DNA of 25,000 bases, from the NCBI GenBank assembly GCA_012295275.1, contig CM022666.1, positions 7,405,765 to 7,430,764 on the forward strand, written 5' to 3'. The notes under the pieces were generated by a model, which was given only the letters and a program-made list of their open reading frames with translations, ran no database searches and was not told where the DNA came from. Shown here one piece after another: positions 9,174-20,978 of the stretch (its first letter is position 1; the number at the start of each line of letters is the position of its first letter). Origin of the DNA: Chrysomallon squamiferum (Eukaryota; Mollusca; Gastropoda; Neomphalida; Peltospiridae). The translations under genes and the position numbers were made by a program.

Positions 9174-9486
9174 CAATTTCAGGAATCACCCGACCCCAAA
9201 CGTCCAGATGGAAGATTGTTCATTGTTGAGCCAAAAAATAAATTTTGTCTTTTTGAATCTTGGAGTCGCAAAGGTTCTGTTTTAATACAGTTGTATTACT
9301 AGTAGCAAGTCGAACTGATGTGACAGTTACTTTATTAGGAGTAGCTGTAGTAGTTGTCTGCAGTAGTGGTAGTGGTAGTGGTAGCTGAAGTAGTTATTAG
9401 TACTATTTATTATTAATTTGAAACAAAAATTATCATTATTATTATTATTATTATTATTATTCTTGTGTTGTTGTTGTTGTTGTTGC

Positions 9487-9536
<50 letters not shown>

Positions 9537-9562
9537 TTGTGTTGTTGTTGTTGTTGTTGCTG

Positions 9563-9630
<68 letters not shown>

Positions 9631-9810
9631 TCAGGATGGTGCATAAAAAGTAATGGGAAAACGGTTCTTCTCGACAAACGTTCAGAAGACAAATCGTTCC
9701 TTTTTGACTTTCTTCAGATCGGCGAGGAAACCCAAGCTGACGGTGCGGAACAATTCATCGTTCCGGTTCAGTTGTCACATTTTCGACCAATCAGAGTAGC
9801 AGAGAAGTAA
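9174..9810 (+). CDS. IL-1-like terminal exon pair, copy b
   Basis: Exons 9174-9273 and 9635-9810 duplicate the last two coding exons of the cytokine-like gene, both open and in phase. Exon 4b encodes the same peptide as copy a; the Lys codon AAG is AAA here. Exon 5b differs at four places: FDF for FEF, GEE for GED, QAD for QPD and AEQ for AGQ. Acceptor TTTTTCAG, donor GTTCTG and phases are kept. With no nearby exons 1-3, this is best read as an alternative 3' end for the upstream promoter; a separate decayed gene copy is the alternative. If the intron is retained, the frame ends after GSVLIQLYY. Confidence 0.6.
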
Positions 9811-9911
9811 ACATGTTGAGCTCAAGAAGTACTGAGTCTTAGACCGACGGAAACTTTATTCTTGCAACAGTTTGCCTGTTAGAGAGTATACGGTGATAAC
9901 TGTTTTGAAGA

Positions 9912-9917
9912 AATAAA
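9912..9917 (+). terminator. Poly(A) signal AATAAA, copy b
   Basis: It is at the same place relative to the stop codon of exon 5b as in copy a, within the conserved context GAAGAAATAAATTAAAAT. Confidence 0.5.
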
Positions 9918-10008
9918 TTAAAATAATAATAATAAGAAGAAGAAGAATAATTATACGAAGCAAGAAACGACTTGTAATAAATCTCTGATACGTATTTATA
10001 TACTAAAT

Positions 10009-10178
10009 GTCATGCGCTCGATTCATATATGGAATTTATTTCACATACGTTTTAGTGTCTAGTTAACAATAACAATAAATATAGTGATGATTAAATACAC
10101 TATTTTTACTTACATGCAGTAATCACCTGAATAGGCCTTGTATATGGGGCAAAGAACGGAAAGGAGGAAATAAAAAAT
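10009..10178 (-). repeat. Inverted-element copy in cassette b flank
   Basis: This is the reverse-complement counterpart of 5277-5468, nearly identical to 8517-8689. Its far end has drifted (ATAAAAAAT for ATGATGAAT). Confidence 0.75.
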
Positions 10179-10485
10179 ATAATTTCCTGTTGATATTTAT
10201 GGGTGTGTATTTTGGTGTATGGGTAGTGTTGTGTAATGAACAATGACAAAATTATTTCAGTGAAATAAAACGTGTCTTAATTTGCGTTGTTCTGTTTTCT
10301 TCATTTTCTTATTAACACTTCTCATTGTTTTTACAAAACGTTGATACTGAATCAGCTATACAGAATCTATACTGAACTAAGGGTTGTGTATTCAGTTGAA
10401 TACATGTTGTAACAAGAACGATTTTATGTTGTTATTTCTGTTACAATTCTTGTTTAGAAACGTTACTGATGATGAAAATAAAACT

Positions 10486-10571
10486 GATATGTATCTCAGT
10501 GGTTCAGCAAGTTAGAGCTCCCCATCTGTCTACTAAGCACAGGTTCGAGAGTTCTAATCTCTCTGACACCT
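10486..10571 (+). pseudogene. tRNA-Thr-derived pseudogene, cassette b
   Basis: It has the same length and structure as the copy at 8997-9082, with CACAGGTTCGAG for CATAAGTTCGAG, which is closer to the tRNA consensus. The D-arm insertion and broken acceptor stem are shared, so the decay predates the array's duplication. Confidence 0.7.
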
Positions 10572-10588
10572 TTATGTTTCATTTAATA

Positions 10589-10624
<36 letters not shown>

Positions 10625-10729
10625 CATTATTATTATTATTATTATTATTACGTTTATTTATTTAGATTTATTTTTATATTATTTATTATTATTATTATAA
10701 TTTTTTTTTTTTTTTTTTTTTTTTTTCAG

Positions 10730-11507
<778 letters not shown>

Positions 11508-11608
11508 ACATGTTGAGCTCAAGAAGTACTGAGTCTTAGACCGACGGGAACTTTATTCTTGCAACAGTTTGCCTGTTAGAGAGTATACGGTGATAACTGT
11601 TTTGAAGA

Positions 11609-11614
11609 AATAAA
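11609..11614 (+). terminator. Poly(A) signal AATAAA, copy c
   Basis: Its position after the exon 5c stop codon and its flanking bases match copies a and b. Confidence 0.5.
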
Positions 11615-11702
11615 TTAAAATAATAATAATAAGAAGAAGAAGAATTATACGAAGCAAGAAACGACTTGTAATAAATCTCTGATACGTATTTATATAATAA
11701 AC

Positions 11703-11872
11703 ATCATGCACACGATTCATATATGGAATTTATTTAACATACGTTTTAGTTTCTAGATAACAATAACAATAAATATAGTGATGATTAAATACACTATTTT
11801 TACTTACATGCAGTAATCACCTGAATAGGCCTCGTATATGTGGCAAAGAACGGAAAGGAGGAAATGATGAAT
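11703..11872 (-). repeat. Inverted-element copy in cassette c flank
   Basis: It is nearly identical to 8517-8689, including the AG-GTGATTACTGCAT-GTAAGT core on the minus strand and the ATTCATCAT end. It is the reverse-complement partner of 5277-5468. Confidence 0.75.
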
Positions 11873-12177
11873 ATTATTTCCTGTTGATATTTATGGGTGT
11901 GTATTTCGGTGTATGGGTAGTGTTGTGTAATGAACAATGACAAAATTATTTCAGTGAAATAAAGCATGTCTTAATTCGCGTTGTTCTGTTTTCTTCATTT
12001 TCTTATTAACACTTCTCATTGTTTTTACAAAACGTTGATACTGAATCAGCTATACAGAATCTATACTGAACTAAGGGTTGTGTATTCAGTTGAATACATA
12101 TTGTAACAAGAACGATTTTATGTTGTTATTTGTTACAATTCTTGTTTAGAAACGTTACTGATGAAGAAAATAAAACT

Positions 12178-12263
12178 GATATGTATCTCAGTGGTTCAGC
12201 AAGTTAGAGCTGCCCATCTGTCTACTAAGCACAGGTTCGAGAGTTCTAATCTCTCTGATACCT
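12178..12263 (+). pseudogene. tRNA-Thr-derived pseudogene, cassette c
   Basis: This is the third copy of the degenerate tRNA-Thr sequence, with the same D-arm insertion. It ends GATACC instead of GACACC. A long (ATT)n run follows, as at the other cassette ends, but no further exon 4 copy comes after it. Confidence 0.7.
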
Positions 12264-12278
12264 TCATGTTTTATTTCA

Positions 12279-12336
<58 letters not shown>

Positions 12337-12385
12337 TATTATTATTATTACGTTTATTTATTTTGATTTATTTTATATTATTTTA

Positions 12386-12440
<55 letters not shown>

Positions 12441-12452
12441 TTTCGTTATTAG

Positions 12453-12610
12453 CAAAACTAGAAACTAATTATTTTAATATTCTTACTTCTCGTTCCAACT
12501 CGCTGCTCTGTGAAGGTTCAAAGAAACTGCTTTTAAAGGAACCCTTAGTGCTGATCTATAAGAATGAATCACATTCTTTTCTGTTGCTACATCGCAGAAT
12601 TACACGATAA
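12453..12610 (+). CDS. Possible diverged IL-1-like terminal exon (orphan)
   Basis: An open frame follows the acceptor TCGTTATTAG and ends at TAA. It begins in phase 1, which fits the phase-1 donors of the exon 4 copies. Its peptide can be laid against the joined exon 4/5 peptide without gaps over the signature: TNYFNILTSRSNSLLCEGS against KNKFCLFESWSRKGWCIKS. The later parts KKLLLKE and NESHSFLLL fall near KTVLLDK and EDKSFLFEF. Similarity is weak, and no intron interrupts it where the cassettes have one. It could be an ancient exon relic, an alternative last exon or chance. Confidence 0.25.
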
Positions 12611-12882
12611 GACATGCAATATTAAATATGTCCCGGTTTTGTTAGATTAAAAAATAATAATACAAATTTAAAAAATTAAAATGCACCTCGTATTATAGAT
12701 AAAAATCTCATAATAACAAATCAACAAATGTTCAGTTTCGAAAAGAATTTGTATTTTATTATTAACATTTAACAAGTTTACAAAGCTTGCTGTAAAATGT
12801 ATAATATCATAATCAATAAAATGTATATAAAGCTTTTGAAATTATGGCCGACCGAACTAAACTAGCTTTAATTTCCATATGT
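12611..12882. other. Intergenic, nothing recognised
   Basis: AT-rich unique-looking DNA separates the last cassette-related sequence from the next tRNA gene. No frame, repeat or motif of note was seen. Confidence 0.5.
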
Positions 12883-12956
12883 GGCTCTATAGCTCAGTTG
12901 GTTAGAGCGTCTGCCTAGTAAGCAGAAGGTCGAGTGTTCGAATCCCTCTGGAGCCT
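12883..12956 (+). tRNA. tRNA-Thr (anticodon AGT), copy 4
   Basis: The sequence is identical to copy 1 over the tRNA, including the T-C mismatch in the T stem GAGTG/CCCTC. A TTTTT run follows 8 nt downstream and could serve as a pol III terminator. It sits between the cytokine cassettes and the 3' end of the lipase gene. Confidence 0.9.
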
Positions 12957-13170
12957 ACAAATGTTTTTGTGTTTTTTTTTAATTTAGTTATTCATATTAT
13001 TATTTTACCAGCAATTTTCTTTAATACAAATTTAATAGACTATTGATAAGCAAATAACAAAGAATGTTAAAGAAATCTTTAGTCGTTTTTGTAACAGATA
13101 TGAACCGAGGTAGACACATGCACGAATGAAAGAACCAAAATAAAATGTATGTAAAAACAAAGTGAAAACA

Positions 13171-14144
13171 TCAGCATCCGCTGTGTGACGTCAAAGTAAC
13201 CACGGCGTTGTTGTTGACGTCGGCGTCGTGACCACAAAATTTTATTCTAAAAAAAAATATATAATAATAATAATAAATATAAAATTTTTTAATTTACTAT
13301 TGCTAACCATATATATTATAAAATAGCTATGACTCTTTCTCCTTAAACTGCTATTACTGAACTTACAACGACGACAAGAACTATTTCTACTATTACTACT
13401 ACTACAATTTCTACAATTGGTGCTTCTCCTACTTAACTTGTGATGGCTGTTTCTTCTACAAATACTGAAAATGCAACTAAAATATCCATAAAACATCCAC
13501 CCATATCCACAATGAATCCATCCGTCTATTCAGTTGGTAAGGTCACAAAGTCACTCAGTCAGTAAGTCGATCATTCAGTCAGTCAGTCAGTCAGTAAGAC
13601 AGTTAGTTGGTAAGTCTGTTAATATCAGTCAATCAGTCAATCAGTCAGTCAGTCATTCAGTCAATCAGTTAATTAATTACTAAGTCAGTCAGTCAATCAT
13701 TTAATTAGTAAGTCAGTTAATTAGTTAGTCAGTCAGTTAATTAGTTAGTCAGTCTGTAGACCACTGAGTCAGTCAATCAGTCTGTCAGTCAGTCAGTGAT
13801 TTATTCCAACAGATAAGAGCTATAATTCACAACTGTACACCAAATCACACGAACACTTACCTGTGCGAGGTATATAAATCTTGGACGTAGACTCGGTGTA
13901 CGACAACGTCATTGGCTGTACCAGACGTGAAGCCAAACTTCCTCTTGAACATGACCTTGACACTGCTGATATGACCCACTGATTGGTGGACAGCTATCAC
14001 ATGCTTTTCTGTGTCCCTTGCATGGTATTCTCGGAAATCTCTGAAATCGCGTTTGTTAGAGAATAAGCAAAAAAATTTAAAAAAAAAAGTAATAGTAAAA
14101 TATAATAATAATATTATTAACAACAAGAACAATAATAAATATTA

Positions 14145-14211
<67 letters not shown>

Positions 14212-14639
14212 AAAACAACAACAAGCGAAATAAAAAACCCTCCATAGTCATATAATTGCATGAATCTCTTTGTCATTTGCTAACATTAAAATGCAGAAAA
14301 CGTTATCGTATTTTGCATACTAAACCATTTTTTTAAAATTAATTTACTATTATTAATAATATTATTATTGTTGTTGTTATTGTTGTTGTTATTACTATTA
14401 TTATTATTATTATTATTATCATCGTCATCGTCATCATCATCATTATTTATTTTTTAATTTTTTTTAAATTAATTAATTTATATATATATATATATATATT
14501 TTTTTTTTTTACCTTGTAAATTCTACCGTGTGACTATGCCCGGTAGATCCAGTAAGAGTAACATAAATTCGACCAGTGGTCAGCTGTTGTTTAGCAGAGA
14601 GGTCAACTTCTACGAAGTACTCATGACCTAAATTACGAA

Positions 14640-14675
<36 letters not shown>

Positions 14676-15923
14676 GCATTGAATTAATGAAGTATACGTA
14701 CTCTGCTGTTTCAGCATAAAAAAGATGTTAATATGAACTGTATAACAGAAACGCAGAAAAAAATATCTGAATGATGATAATAACGATGACGATGAGCTGA
14801 AAATGATGATGATGATGATGATAAATATAAAGAATAACAATTACAATGTTGTTGATGACGACGTAGCTAATAATAAAAATACGCCAATGATGCGTCAAAG
14901 GTGACAGTGACATCAAACAACGAAACTGATGAATAGAATTATTGTTATCGTTGATGACGTTGTTGTTGGTGTTACTGTCACCGTTGTTGTTACTTATATT
15001 ATTACTGCTGTTACGATGGTTTTAATCATAAGCGTAATGACAATGCTGATGTTTATTGATGATTCATATCGATGATTGTGAATGGCCGTTTCGAGATGCT
15101 GATAACCACAACAACGACGACGACGGTGGTAAGTTACCGCAAAACGGTTTCTGCTGAGTTGTGCTGAGGTAAAACGATCCCTGGCGCTCGATGACACAGA
15201 ATCGTACCCCATGGGGGGGCACCCACCACCGCGGCAGCCATGACAGTTGCCCGCCTCGTAGCTGGCCCAGTCTGTGCAGGTGTGGGACCTGAACACACAT
15301 CGAGAGTTGATGGACTCGATGAAAAGGCTGTGTGACCTTGAGTGACTGCAGGAAATCGATTTGCCGTTCCCTGAAATTAAAAAAAAAGTAATAACATTTT
15401 TTTCTAAGATGTCAAAGTACGGCTTGTTGTGGAGTCCACCAGTTGATTCGATGTATCTGACTATTCTAGTAAATTCCGAAGAATAGTTTTAATTTTAATT
15501 TTGATAAATAAATCATTCTTTAATTTATACATTTGGCGTGCCGGTTGGAACGAGATATTTTCTAGGAAGAATATCGTAGCACGTGAGTTACGTTTCTTTG
15601 TCATTAATAAACAGGTCACATTTTAAACGTTGCGAGATTCTTTACCAAACGACGACATAGAGGCCCTGTTTGGGCAACAGTGTTAGTCAAGAAAACCAAC
15701 TGAAATTAACGTTATAATTTAAAAAGAAACCGTGATCGATGATTCCTATCAACATCCCGCCAATAGTGTCAGCGCACCCAGGCTGGTCGACGCCTCCATT
15801 TGGATAAAAGTCCACGTGACCCATTGGCGTTATCAGTCCATAGCCTGGATAAACAACAACAACAACAACATCAACAACAGCAGCAGCAGCAACAACAACA
15901 GCAACAACAACAACAACAGCAGC

Positions 15924-15960
<37 letters not shown>

Positions 15961-16394
15961 GTAATAATAATAATAATAATAAAAAGAAGAAGAATAAGAA
16001 GAAGAAGAAGAAGCAGAAGAAGAAGAAGAAGAGAAGAAGAAGAAGAGCATTCTTTTTCTCTTTATTTTATCTCCGCATCTTCCTTTTCTACGTTTTTCTT
16101 TTTCTTCTTCTTCTTCTTCTTCTTCATCTTTTTCTTTTCTTCTTCTTCTTCTTCTTCTTTTCTTTTTTTCAGCATCATCATCATCATTATTATTATTCAG
16201 TTTTCAAATCAGTAATATTCGTTCTATGATATATTACTAACAAAGTAACTGACAAGAATGGTAACTCTACCTTTAACTCCTAGAAAGGGTTCTCCGTCTG
16301 TGTGAATGACGTCAACAAATATGGCGTCAGTTTTGTCAAGACGTTTGTTAGATCCCCAGCTAATAAAGTGTGGTTCAGCGGGATCAAGTCCTAA

Positions 16395-16447
<53 letters not shown>

Positions 16448-16538
16448 CAACAACAACAACAACAACAATAATAACGTCGTCATTATGAACATCCACAAAA
16501 ATCGTAAAAACTTTATTATTTCGATTCTTTCTTTTATG

Positions 16539-16593
<55 letters not shown>

Positions 16594-18045
16594 GTAATTT
16601 AGTTTTCAGACATGACATATTATCGACTTACTAACCGGTTATTCGACCTATCCCTCTGGCCACCGCGCCAGCATTTCCGGCCGTGTGCGCCCCAAGACTG
16701 TGACCAATCAGATGGACGTTTGCCAAATTGAGGCCCTCGTTAGTGTGCAAGTATTTTAAAAATTTAGCCAGTTCGGCAGAAACGACAAAACAGTTGGCTG
16801 TCGCCTGGGTGTACGGAAACACAGAACCGTGACCCCAGTCTACGACAAAAACATTGAAATCACCCTGAAAATACATAAATTAATAAAATAATAAATATAT
16901 AAATAAATTAATTAATTAATAAAATAAATAAATAAATAAAAATGAAACGTATTTTTTGATAAATTAATAATAAAAAATAATAATAATTGAAATTAAATAA
17001 TAATTAAAAAAATGACTAGAAATGTTGTAAATAAATAAATAAACAGATAAATAAATAATACAATAAATAAATAAATAAATAAAATAAAATAAAATAAAAT
17101 AAAATAAAATGAAATAAAATATAAAATAAAGAATAATAAAACAAAATAGCATAAAAATAAAATAGAAATTGCTAAAAAATATAATATAATAAAACACATC
17201 AAAATAAAAGAAAAAAAAAAAAAGAAAGAAAGATAGAAAGGAATTTTAATGTCAGCATTTTAGCGTCTGTCCTTCCTGGTTAAAGTGTTAAAAACGCTTC
17301 AAAGATTTCGTCTTATCGAAAACGACCTCTCTAAGTTGTCCCTTTATTCGTACATTGGTCACAGGTGTCATTTTCCCAGGCCAGACGATAATCATGTTAC
17401 ACAATCTAGCAAATCTCTTTCTTTTTTTTTAGGACAAACAAAATGAAATTCAAAATATATTTATTTATTTGTTTCTTTGCTTGTTTTATTGATTTTAGTT
17501 TTAAATTTAATTTGTATGCTTATTTGTTTGATTATTTGCGATTTTTTTTTTAATTTCCCTAATTTTATTTATTCAATTTTTTGTTTGTTTTGTTTTCTTT
17601 TTTGATTATTATGTTTATATGACAAAATCCTTATAAATGAATAAATAAATAAATAAACAATTTAAGCTATCAACAAAGACTTAAAATTCCAAATCTTGAA
17701 CCCTACCTTTTTCAGAAGTTCATTTTTCATCTCCAAAACCCAGTCTTTATTTCCCTTGTCTAAGAAACCGTGGATGATGAACTTCGTGTCCTTGAACTTT
17801 GAAAAGTGACCTTGACCCAGCAAGTGATGCCACGTGTTCGTGTGTCTAGCGACCACGCGGGTTGGTTGATTTCTTGTTGATCTCGTGAACAGGACGTAGT
17901 CGGTTCGAATCTGGTCGGGACTCTGCGGGAGACCGTCAAACCCAGGCACGGTTTCGAAACAACCAAGGTCTCCATAGCAACGCTGTGCAGCTTCGCACGT
18001 GCCGGTCGTTAGAACAACCAGTGATAAAATGAAGATGATCCTCAT
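13171..18045 (-). CDS. Secreted pancreatic-lipase-family triacylglycerol lipase, frame break in exon 5
   Basis: Eight exons on the minus strand: 18045-17707, 16864-16636, 16390-16271, 15844-15731, 15370-15138, 14627-14513, 14040-13861 and 13246-13171. About 468 aa, close to pancreatic lipase. Residues 1-19 (MRIIFILSLVVLTTGTCEA) form a signal peptide, so the enzyme should be exported to hydrolyse lipid esters. The nucleophile elbow is GHSLG (Ser169), the acid lies in GLDPAEP (Asp192) and the base in CSHSRS (His277). The Cys254-Cys275 loop of 20 residues between CADTIGG and CSH is of lid size. Exons 6-8 encode a C-terminal PLAT/beta-sandwich domain (HEYFVEVDLSAKQQLTTGRI onward), ending FCGHDADVNNNAVVTLTSHS plus GC. 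All splice phases agree except exon 5, which is one base short. So the gene is either a recent pseudogene or carries a sequence error. Substrate preference cannot be read from this. Confidence 0.9.
13546..13800. repeat. (AGTC)n-like degenerate tetranucleotide repeat in lipase intron 7
   Basis: CAGTCAGTCAGT runs alternate with AATCAGTCA and TTAGTTAGTCAG variants. The array lies between lipase exons 7 and 8. Confidence 0.85.
14147..14208. repeat. (CT)n dinucleotide repeat in lipase intron 6
   Basis: A nearly pure CT run lies about 100 bp upstream (in gene sense) of exon 7. It reads as GA on the transcribed strand. Confidence 0.9.
15178..15198 (-). other. One-base frame break in lipase exon 5
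   Basis: Before this stretch the frame reads GCPPMGYDS, a conserved lipase segment. After it the conserved segment GSFYLSTTQQKPFC is found only in the -1 frame. Exon 5 is 233 bp; to join exon 6 in its only open phase it must be 234 bp (or 231). So one base is missing or two are extra between the two segments. A C7 run (G7 at 15213-15219 on the plus strand) lies just upstream, but the GYDS residues after it are still in the conserved frame, which argues that the run is not the cause. Confidence 0.75.
15857..16165. repeat. Compound (AAC)n(AAT)n(AAG)n then (TTC)n in lipase intron 3
   Basis: AAC/AGC triplets from 15857, (AAT)n from about 15925, (AAG)n from about 15980 to 16045, then after a 40 bp gap pyrimidine triplets (TTC)n to about 16165. 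The AAG and TTC blocks are complementary and could pair within the pre-mRNA. Confidence 0.85.
16394..16595. repeat. (AAT)n and (ATT)n arrays in lipase intron 2
   Basis: (AAT)n with an (AAC)n tail lies at 16394-16470 and (ATT)n at 16541-16592. They are inverted to each other across about 70 bp between exons 2 and 3. Confidence 0.9.
16880..17220. repeat. (AAAT)n / (AAAAT)n low-complexity block in lipase intron 1
   Basis: ATAAATAA and AAAATA units dominate, ending in an A-rich tract near 17205-17235. Long minus-strand frames over it are Tyr/Phe/Ile-rich artefacts. Confidence 0.85.
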
Positions 18046-18267
18046 GTTTTGATTATTATTATTATTATTATTATTATTATCTGTTTTGTTTTTTGATTTT
18101 TTTTCTTCTTCCTCTCTTTCCCTTTTTCCAGATAAAATTCTTTAAATTGTTATTTTGTTGTTGTTGTTTTTTTTTTTTTTTTTTTTCTTCCAGATAAGGC
18201 ACCTTTAACAGTCTTTTCACTTCCCGACCAAAATTTCGAAGTAGTGTTCCTGTTTGCTTTTATCTAA

Positions 18268-18276
18268 TTATGCTGT
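18268..18276 (-). promoter_or_regulatory. TATA-like box upstream of the lipase (putative)
   Basis: TTTATATAC on the minus strand lies about 225 bp before the lipase start codon, with AGATAA motifs nearby. A T-rich tract lies between it and the ATG. The assignment is positional only. Confidence 0.35.
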
Positions 18277-18399
18277 ATATAAATGAAAACGTTATCTTGA
18301 AAACCTTGGCCTGAAACAGACGTCAGAGGAGCGGTTCTAGAACTGATAATGTAGACGTGATTAAGGCAAAACTTGTTTGTAACGATTCATTTTTCGTGT

Positions 18400-18466
18400 A
18401 TTTATTGTTACTGGAAACTAAATTTTAAAATTGTTTTCCAGTATTTTAATTTTCTTCCACAATTTT
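18400..18466 (+). repeat. About 66 bp dispersed repeat, copy 2
   Basis: It matches 6287-6352 in the same orientation, sharing TTTATTGTTACTGGAAACTA, AATTTTAAAATT and TTTAATTTTCTTCCA. This copy lies about 125 bp upstream of the lipase TATA-like motif. Confidence 0.75.
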
Positions 18467-18475
18467 AATTCTTTA

Positions 18476-18513
18476 GATATTTTAAGCTATATTGTATTAT
18501 TTTCCTTTCCTTT

Positions 18514-18556
<43 letters not shown>

Positions 18557-18689
18557 TTAATTATTTATTAGTTTGTTTCTGTATTTGTTTATTTATTTGT
18601 TTGTTTGTTTCTTATTTTGTTGGAGTACTGTAGCTGTTGTTGTTGTTGTCCTTCTTCTTCTTCTTCTTTTTCTTCTTCTTCTTCTTCTT

Positions 18690-18749
<60 letters not shown>

Positions 18750-18925
18750 TTCATTATCAGTCATCATCATTTATTTATTTATTTAGACAGACAAACATCA
18801 GCTGGTCAAATACTTATGTAACATTTATGATTAAATTCACGTTTAATTTACACTGCTACAAAAAGAAGAAAAAAGGTTTCAATATTTATTTAATAATAAC
18901 AATTTTATGTGAAAAATAAAAATAA

Positions 18926-18968
<43 letters not shown>

Positions 18969-19333
18969 GTAAATGTTTTCTGCTTTAGATCTGTTCTAGA
19001 TTTTTTATTTTTTTCACAAATACTGTATTGTTACATAATACTATACATTAGTATTTATTTGCCAGATTAACAGTTTGAAAAAATTCTACTTCCCAAACAG
19101 AATTATTCAAATCCATAATTTTAAGAGACAGAATTAATATATGTTGACATCGGGCCGCTATAATATAAGTAAAAACTAAAACTCGCTGGAAATCAAATTT
19201 GTAAAAGCCGATGATGACCGATGATAGCCGTTCATTTCCGACCATTCTCCGTCAGCGGGTCGATCACGTGTCTTTGAAGGGTGCTCAGTCTAAGTCGCCA
19301 GGTGTTTTTGTTTTTGTTTTGTTGTTGTTGTTT

Positions 19334-19395
<62 letters not shown>

Positions 19396-19588
19396 TTAGG
19401 GATAGTTCTGTCATTTCATGGTTAAAATAACGAGATAATTAACTGTTTACTGTTACAAACAAGGCGACTGGTAAGAGTTGTGTCTGGTCGGTATTGATCC
19501 TAAAACCGCTCGTTCTTTGCAGTACTTCCTAGCATCAAGTTGTAAATCATTAACTCTACGGGGTAGTAGGCGAGGTGTTATTAACAGC
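18476..19588. other. Intergenic, no recognised gene; poly(T), (TTC)n, (AAT)n, (GA)n
   Basis: Poly(T) lies at about 18516-18554, (TTC)n then (TTA)n at 18648-18750, (AAT)n at 18926-18967 and (GA)n at 19338-19391. The unique part at 19010-19330 has short open frames on both strands but no motif or splice pattern I can support. Confidence 0.65.
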
Positions 19589-19662
19589 GGCTCTATAGCT
19601 CAGTTGGTTAGAGCGTCTGCCTAGTAAGCAGAAGGTCGAGTGTTCGAATCCCTCTGGAGCCT
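19589..19662 (+). tRNA. tRNA-Thr (anticodon AGT), copy 5
   Basis: The tRNA is identical to copies 1 and 4, including the T-stem mismatch. A T9 run starts about 7 nt after the 3' end, the best pol III terminator among the five copies. The upstream 150 bp is less AT-rich than its surroundings. Confidence 0.9.
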
Positions 19663-20035
19663 TGATGGTTTTTTTTTCTCCTGATCTTTTAAAAAAATAT
19701 TTTTACCTTTTTCTTGAGAGTGTGTATTTTTATAAAATGACATAAAATATAAAAACTTAAATTAAATAATTCCAGTAACCAATAAAACCAAAACAAAAAA
19801 GAAATTATGAATTTATTTTCAAATAATTATAAAAGAATAACAAAGAAAATATAAATGTAAAATAATCAATATAGTACTCTCCTCCAAAAAAAATTATTGG
19901 ATTGTGAAAAAAAAACAAATTCAGAAATGGATGGAAATTAATGACAGATTTTTATATTAAAATGAAATTTTTATATAAAAAAAAAATTCAGAAAAGGATG
20001 GACATTTTCATGATTATTGTAAATATTAAAATGAA
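19663..20035. other. Intergenic AT-rich DNA, nothing recognised
   Basis: Apart from short A and T runs and a duplicated TTCAGAAA(A)GGATGGA motif (about 19920 and 19987), no coding frame or RNA gene is visible. Confidence 0.5.
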
Positions 20036-20650
20036 ATAAGTCAGTTAATTGTGGACATCTTGTTCATGAAGCAATGTAAATTTATCAATCTTGTTCATGA
20101 ATGACTAAATAAACAAAATGTTTGTGAAGTATGGAATTAATTATCTTGTTCATGTATGGAATAAGCATGGTTCAATAAGTATGATGATAGTTGTCTTGTT
20201 TCCTGATGAAGTACTGATAAAAAGAAGTCAAGTCTTGTTTATGAAGTGGTAACAAAAAGTAGTCAAATCTTCTTTATGAAGTAGTGTTAAAGAAATCAAG
20301 TCTTGTTTTTTAGATGAACTTATAAAAAAAGTTAAATCTTGTTCTAGAAGTAGTGATTAAAGAAATCAAGTCTTCTTTTAGATGTAGTGACTGAAAATAG
20401 TTGGAATGTTAATCATTTAGTGTCTTTTTGACTAAATAGTCCTATTTCATGAACAAGTTAAATACTGATTGGACCATGAAGTAGTGACTAGAAGGAAGTC
20501 ACTACCTTTTTCATGTACCATTGACTATAAAATTAAAATAGTGAAGTCATTACTTCAAGAAGTAGTTAGTAATTACTTTCATCTTGGATGTGAAATAAAA
20601 ATGAATCAAGTCATTACACAATTCCTGAACTAGTGACTAAAATTAATCAA
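20036..20650. repeat. Strongly diverged tandem repeat, unit about 40-50 bp
   Basis: The motif (A)GTCAAGTCTTGTTTATGAAG followed by TAGTGACTAAA recurs many times with substitutions: TCTTGTTCATGAA in the left half, GTCAAATCTTCTTTATGAAG, ATCAAGTCTTGTTTTTTAGA and others further right. Spacing is irregular, so this is an old minisatellite. Confidence 0.7.
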
Positions 20651-20978
20651 TTTATTTTTTATTTTTTTTTTTTATTAAAAACACCTGTAGATTAAAAAAT
20701 AAGAATAATAAAAAATATTTTTATACAAAAACTCACTCAAAAAATTAATAAATTAATAAATAATAAATGTATAAATGTAGAATGGAAGAATTTCATCTGA
20801 ACTGGAGAAAAAAAATATATATATATCTTGAAACTTTTGACTGGAAGAATTTTCTGGAACTGTTTATAAAGAAATGTTTAACTTCATGTTTTTATAAGGA
20901 ATTCTTGATATGTTAATTTCTCTGTGTTTAGACAGAATTGTTTTTCTCACAGGATACATTTTTATCTTGCCTGTTTTA

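Noticed and set aside
8980-9285. Frame starting MMKIKLICISVVQQVRAPHL across the cassette boundary, present in all units
   Set aside because: It reads through the tRNA-Thr pseudogene and a T-rich tract and enters exon 4 in the wrong frame (NFRNHPTP instead of QFQESPDP).
13242-13496. Ser/Arg-rich minus-strand frame near the lipase 3' end
   Set aside because: It is in intron 7 and ends at the acceptor; the true last exon uses another frame (13246-13171) that gives the expected lipase C-terminus.
15064-15300. Minus-strand frame beginning MCVQVPHLHRLGQL as a separate gene
   Set aside because: It is the shifted frame of lipase exon 5; only its GSFYLSTTQQKPFC part is real lipase sequence, seen because of the frame break.
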